From Rhodobacterales bacterium 56_14_T64 (GTDB lineage: Bacteria; Pseudomonadota; Alphaproteobacteria; Rhodobacterales; Rhodobacteraceae), in NCBI GenBank assembly GCA_002162795.1, contig MAAY01000026.1, positions 1 to 42,902 on the forward strand: 42,902 nucleotides of DNA, read 5' to 3'. The translations under genes and the position numbers were made by a program. Of this stretch, positions 40,646-42,902 are shown piece after piece (positions within the stretch are counted from its first letter, which is position 1; every line of letters starts with the position of its first letter). The notes under the pieces were generated by a model. It ran no database searches and had not been told where the DNA came from. It worked only from the letters and a program-made list of their open reading frames with translations.

Positions 40646-41639
40646 CCGCAATAACTTGGCTGCCACCTTTCTGGCCACAACAGCCTGGGGCGCCGGCATT
40701 CGCGCTGATCTGGCCGGCGACGCCTCAAACCGACAGTATGAGCGAATTTCAGATCCTAACACAGGCAAAACCGTTGTTCTGATGGACGCGCCACCCGACA
40801 AGGGCGAAGACGTGGCAGCTTTTGTGCACATCACAAAACACCTGCGCCACAATGGGTTAAGTGCCCCTGAAATACTGGCTGAAGACACCAAAAACGGTTT
40901 TCTACTGATCGAAGATCTCGGCGATGATCTTTACGCCCGTGTTCTCCAACGCGACTCAACTCTGGAAATGCCCCTGTACCAAGCAGCCACCGATGTTCTG
41001 GTTAAACTACACGCAGCACCTGTGCCTGACTTGAACGCAATGGACCCGCGTATGATGGCGGAACTGGTCGAGATTGTCTTTACCAGCTATCGCGACGGAA
41101 TTCTCGGGTCTCAGGACACCACTTTGACAGCCCCGTTTGTAGATCAGTTCGAAGATATTTTGCGCCAAACCATCACCGGCGATTTAGTACTGGTGCAACG
41201 TGATTACCACGCCGAGAACCTGTTGTGGCTGCCGGAACGCGATGGCATTTCTCGGGTGGGTTTGCTGGATTACCAGGCCGCCCGCGTCGGCCATCGTGCC
41301 TATGATCTGGTGTCATTGCTGCAAGACGCCCGCCGCGATGTGCCTGCCGCCGTCGAGCTGCAAATGATAGAACGATATATCGCCAGTACCGGTGTCGACA
41401 GCTTGGATTTTCACGCCGCCTATACTGTGCTGGGTGTACAACGCAATCTGCGTATTTTGGGAGTGTTTGCCCGTCTGTCGCAGGATTATGGCAAGCCACA
41501 GTATGTCGATTTAATTTCACGAGTTTGGAACCACATGATCCGTGGGTTGGATCATCCGGCACTAACGCCGGTGGCGCAAATAATCCGAGACAACTTGCCA
41601 GCACCAACCCCCGAAAACCTAAACAAGCTGAGATCGTGA
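40638..41639 (+). CDS. amgK: N-acetylmuramate/N-acetylglucosamine kinase AmgK
   Basis: AmgK phosphorylates the anomeric carbon of MurNAc (and GlcNAc) in the cell-wall recycling route that bypasses MurA. The 333 residues are of the aminoglycoside-phosphotransferase fold, with GDASNRQYERI near residue 28, FLLIEDLGDDLYAR, the catalytic VQRDYHAENLLWL (Asp and Asn), and the metal Asp in GLLDYQAARVGHRAYDLVSL. It overlaps tsaE by eight bases and the murU start by one base. The pairing with murU supports AmgK over a true antibiotic kinase. Confidence 0.9.
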   Translation: MTDRNNLAATFLATTAWGAGIRADLAGDASNRQYERISDPNTGKTVVLMDAPPDKGEDVAAFVHITKHLRHNGLSAPEILAEDTKNGFLLIEDLGDDLYARVLQRDSTLEMPLYQAATDVLVKLHAAPVPDLNAMDPRMMAELVEIVFTSYRDGILGSQDTTLTAPFVDQFEDILRQTITGDLVLVQRDYHAENLLWLPERDGISRVGLLDYQAARVGHRAYDLVSLLQDARRDVPAAVELQMIERYIASTGVDSLDFHAAYTVLGVQRNLRILGVFARLSQDYGKPQYVDLISRVWNHMIRGLDHPALTPVAQIIRDNLPAPTPENLNKLRS

Positions 41640-42331
41640 TGCCAAGCCATCCCTCATCGGTGATGCTATTTGCCGCCGGCTTTGGCACCCGGATGAAGGC
41701 ACTGACTCGCGATTGCCCCAAGCCACTGATCAAAGCCGCAGGCCGACCGTTGATTGACTACGCCCTTGACCTAGCCCGCGACGTGTCGCCGGACCGGATC
41801 GTGGCCAATCTGTTTTTTAAGCCGGAGATGCTGGAAGCACATCTATCACCGCAAAATGTGCTGCTCAGCCATGAGTCTCCGGCGATTCTGGATACAGGTG
41901 GCGGGCTACGCCACGCTTTGCCACTGTTGGGCAAAGGCCCGGTTTTCACCATGAACACCGATGTGATCTGGACAGGGCCCAACCCACTGAAACTAGCGCA
42001 GGGCGCTTGGGACCCCAAAAAAATGGACGCGCTACTTGTCTGTGTCCCACTGGCCCGCGCGGTAGGCCGCAAGGGGGCTGGTGATTTCACTGCTGACAGC
42101 AGTGGCCGCATTAGTCGCGGTGGAGATTTAGTATATGGCGGCGTGCAAATTGTAAAAACCACCGGATTGCACCAGATCAAAGAGACAGCTTTTTCTTTGA
42201 ACACCTTATGGAACCAAATGCACGACGCGGGTCGCCTATTTGCGCTGGAATACCCCGGTCACTGGTGCGATGTCGGCTATCCCGAAGGTATCGAATTGGC
42301 GGAAAATATGTTGAAATCACATAATGTTTGA
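41639..42331 (+). CDS. murU: N-acetylmuramate-1-phosphate uridylyltransferase MurU
   Basis: MurU turns MurNAc-1-phosphate and UTP into UDP-MurNAc, completing the recycling route started by AmgK. The 230 residues begin with the nucleotidyltransferase signature (MLFAAGFGTRMKALT, then CPKPLIKAAGRPLID). FTMNTDVIWTG is the metal Asp region. The end has WCDVGYPEGIELAE. From the ATG at 41639 the size fits; a longer reading back to 41525 would run through amgK. It overlaps addB by eight bases. Confidence 0.92.
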   Translation: MPSHPSSVMLFAAGFGTRMKALTRDCPKPLIKAAGRPLIDYALDLARDVSPDRIVANLFFKPEMLEAHLSPQNVLLSHESPAILDTGGGLRHALPLLGKGPVFTMNTDVIWTGPNPLKLAQGAWDPKKMDALLVCVPLARAVGRKGAGDFTADSSGRISRGGDLVYGGVQIVKTTGLHQIKETAFSLNTLWNQMHDAGRLFALEYPGHWCDVGYPEGIELAENMLKSHNV

Positions 42332-42902
42332 ACCCTCAGACACCCCCCGTCTGTTCGCCCTACCCTGCGGCGTCGATTTTCCCTGCGCATTGGTCAACGG
42401 ATTGATCCAGCGCAGCAAAAGCCAACCGCCCGAGGAACTGGCTCGGGTTGAGTTGATCGTCAACACCCAGCGTATGGCGCGCCGCATTCGCAGCTTGTTT
42501 GATGCCGGACCAACCCTGTTATTGCCACGCATGTCATTGCTGGGGGACCTGACAAAACGCGCCACTCTGCACGGGCTCCCCCCCGCACTGCCCGCATTAC
42601 GGCGGCGGCTTGAATTGTCGCAACTGGTCGCCAAACTCTTGGACGCGCAACCTGACCTGGCCGCGCGGTCTTCGCTGTATGACCTTTCAGACAGTCTGGC
42701 AGCGCTGTTTGATGAAATGCAGGGCGAAGGTGTTACAACCGATACCATCCGTGACCTTGATGTTTCGGACATGTCTGACCACTGGTCGCGGGCTCAGAAG
42801 TTTATCGGCATTGCGGACGAGTTCACCGATACTCACGACGGCGCGATGGATGCCCAGGCCCGCCAACGTCGGGTGGTTCTGGATCTGATCGACTCTTGGC
42901 AA
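42324..42902 (+). CDS. addB: Double-strand break repair protein AddB (5' part, cut by window)
   Basis: The frame runs from ATG at 42324 to the end of the window (193 codons, no stop). It begins MFEPSDTPRLFALPCGVDFP and includes LLLPRMSLLGDL and DVSDMSDHWSRAQKFI, which I recognise from alphaproteobacterial AddB. AddB with AddA forms the helicase-nuclease that resects broken DNA. addA is expected downstream, beyond the window. The gene overlaps murU by eight bases, so it is part of the same transcript. Confidence 0.9.
   Translation, partial: MFEPSDTPRLFALPCGVDFPCALVNGLIQRSKSQPPEELARVELIVNTQRMARRIRSLFDAGPTLLLPRMSLLGDLTKRATLHGLPPALPALRRRLELSQLVAKLLDAQPDLAARSSLYDLSDSLAALFDEMQGEGVTTDTIRDLDVSDMSDHWSRAQKFIGIADEFTDTHDGAMDAQARQRRVVLDLIDSWQ

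Noticed and set aside
40638-41639. Aminoglycoside resistance kinase
   Set aside because: The fold is shared, but the adjacent nucleotidyltransferase and the conserved alphaproteobacterial order point to AmgK/MurU cell-wall recycling.

Overview
The window reads as chromosomal DNA of a marine alphaproteobacterium of the Rhodobacterales (Roseobacter group). This is inferred from gene content, not from a database match. The main pointers are the redox set regA-senC divergent from regB, a DivL-type PAS protein without a kinase domain, the hemD / Mic60-like / HemY-like trio, the tsaE-amgK-murU-addB string, and flagellar genes preceded by CtrA-type boxes. I see no phage, transposon, CRISPR array or integrase.

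Layout. (1) 1-9.7 kb is flagellar: fliF-fliH-fliN-fliP on the plus strand, then motB, flgE, flgK, flgL and flgI read leftward. motB and flgE each have a CtrA-like box upstream. (2) 9.8-16.4 kb is catabolic: a GMC oxidoreductase and an Lrp/AsnC regulator face a four-gene operon (M20 amidohydrolase, diaminopropionate ammonia-lyase, M24 hydrolase, Asp/Glu-racemase-type enzyme) that looks like a pathway for an unidentified diamino acid derivative. (3) 16.4-19.1 kb holds a GH31 glycosidase with two tiny upstream genes, a 35-residue membrane peptide and a 59-residue SANT/GcrA-like protein. (4) 19.4-23.8 kb holds trmL, rpsU (with a hairpin over its ribosome-binding site), ridA, a WYL regulator and a Tat-exported amidohydrolase. 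(5) 23.9-30.4 kb holds tRNA-Thr(CGT) and leftward hemD, Mic60-like and HemY-like genes, facing tsaD-gpsA-yciI-EVE. (6) 30.4-35.7 kb holds a candidate small RNA, a DUF2853 gene, a LysR gene divergent from a two-gene unknown operon, ahcY, a small exported protein and an HD hydrolase. (7) 35.7-42.9 kb holds regA, senC and regB, then divL behind a perfect CtrA box, tsaE, amgK, murU and the start of addB, which runs off the window.

How the parts connect. DivL belongs to the CckA-ChpT-CtrA pathway, and CtrA boxes lie before divL, motB and (imperfect) flgE, so one window carries a pathway component and several of its likely targets. TsaD and TsaE belong to the same t6A complex but sit in separate operons. 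AmgK and MurU form a cell-wall recycling pair. HemD, Mic60-like and HemY-like proteins link haem synthesis with inner-membrane organisation.

The best candidates for undescribed biology are the M20/DpaL/M24/racemase operon, the minus-strand small RNA at about 30.41-30.52 kb, the micro-genes ahead of GH31, and the hairpin-masked start of rpsU.
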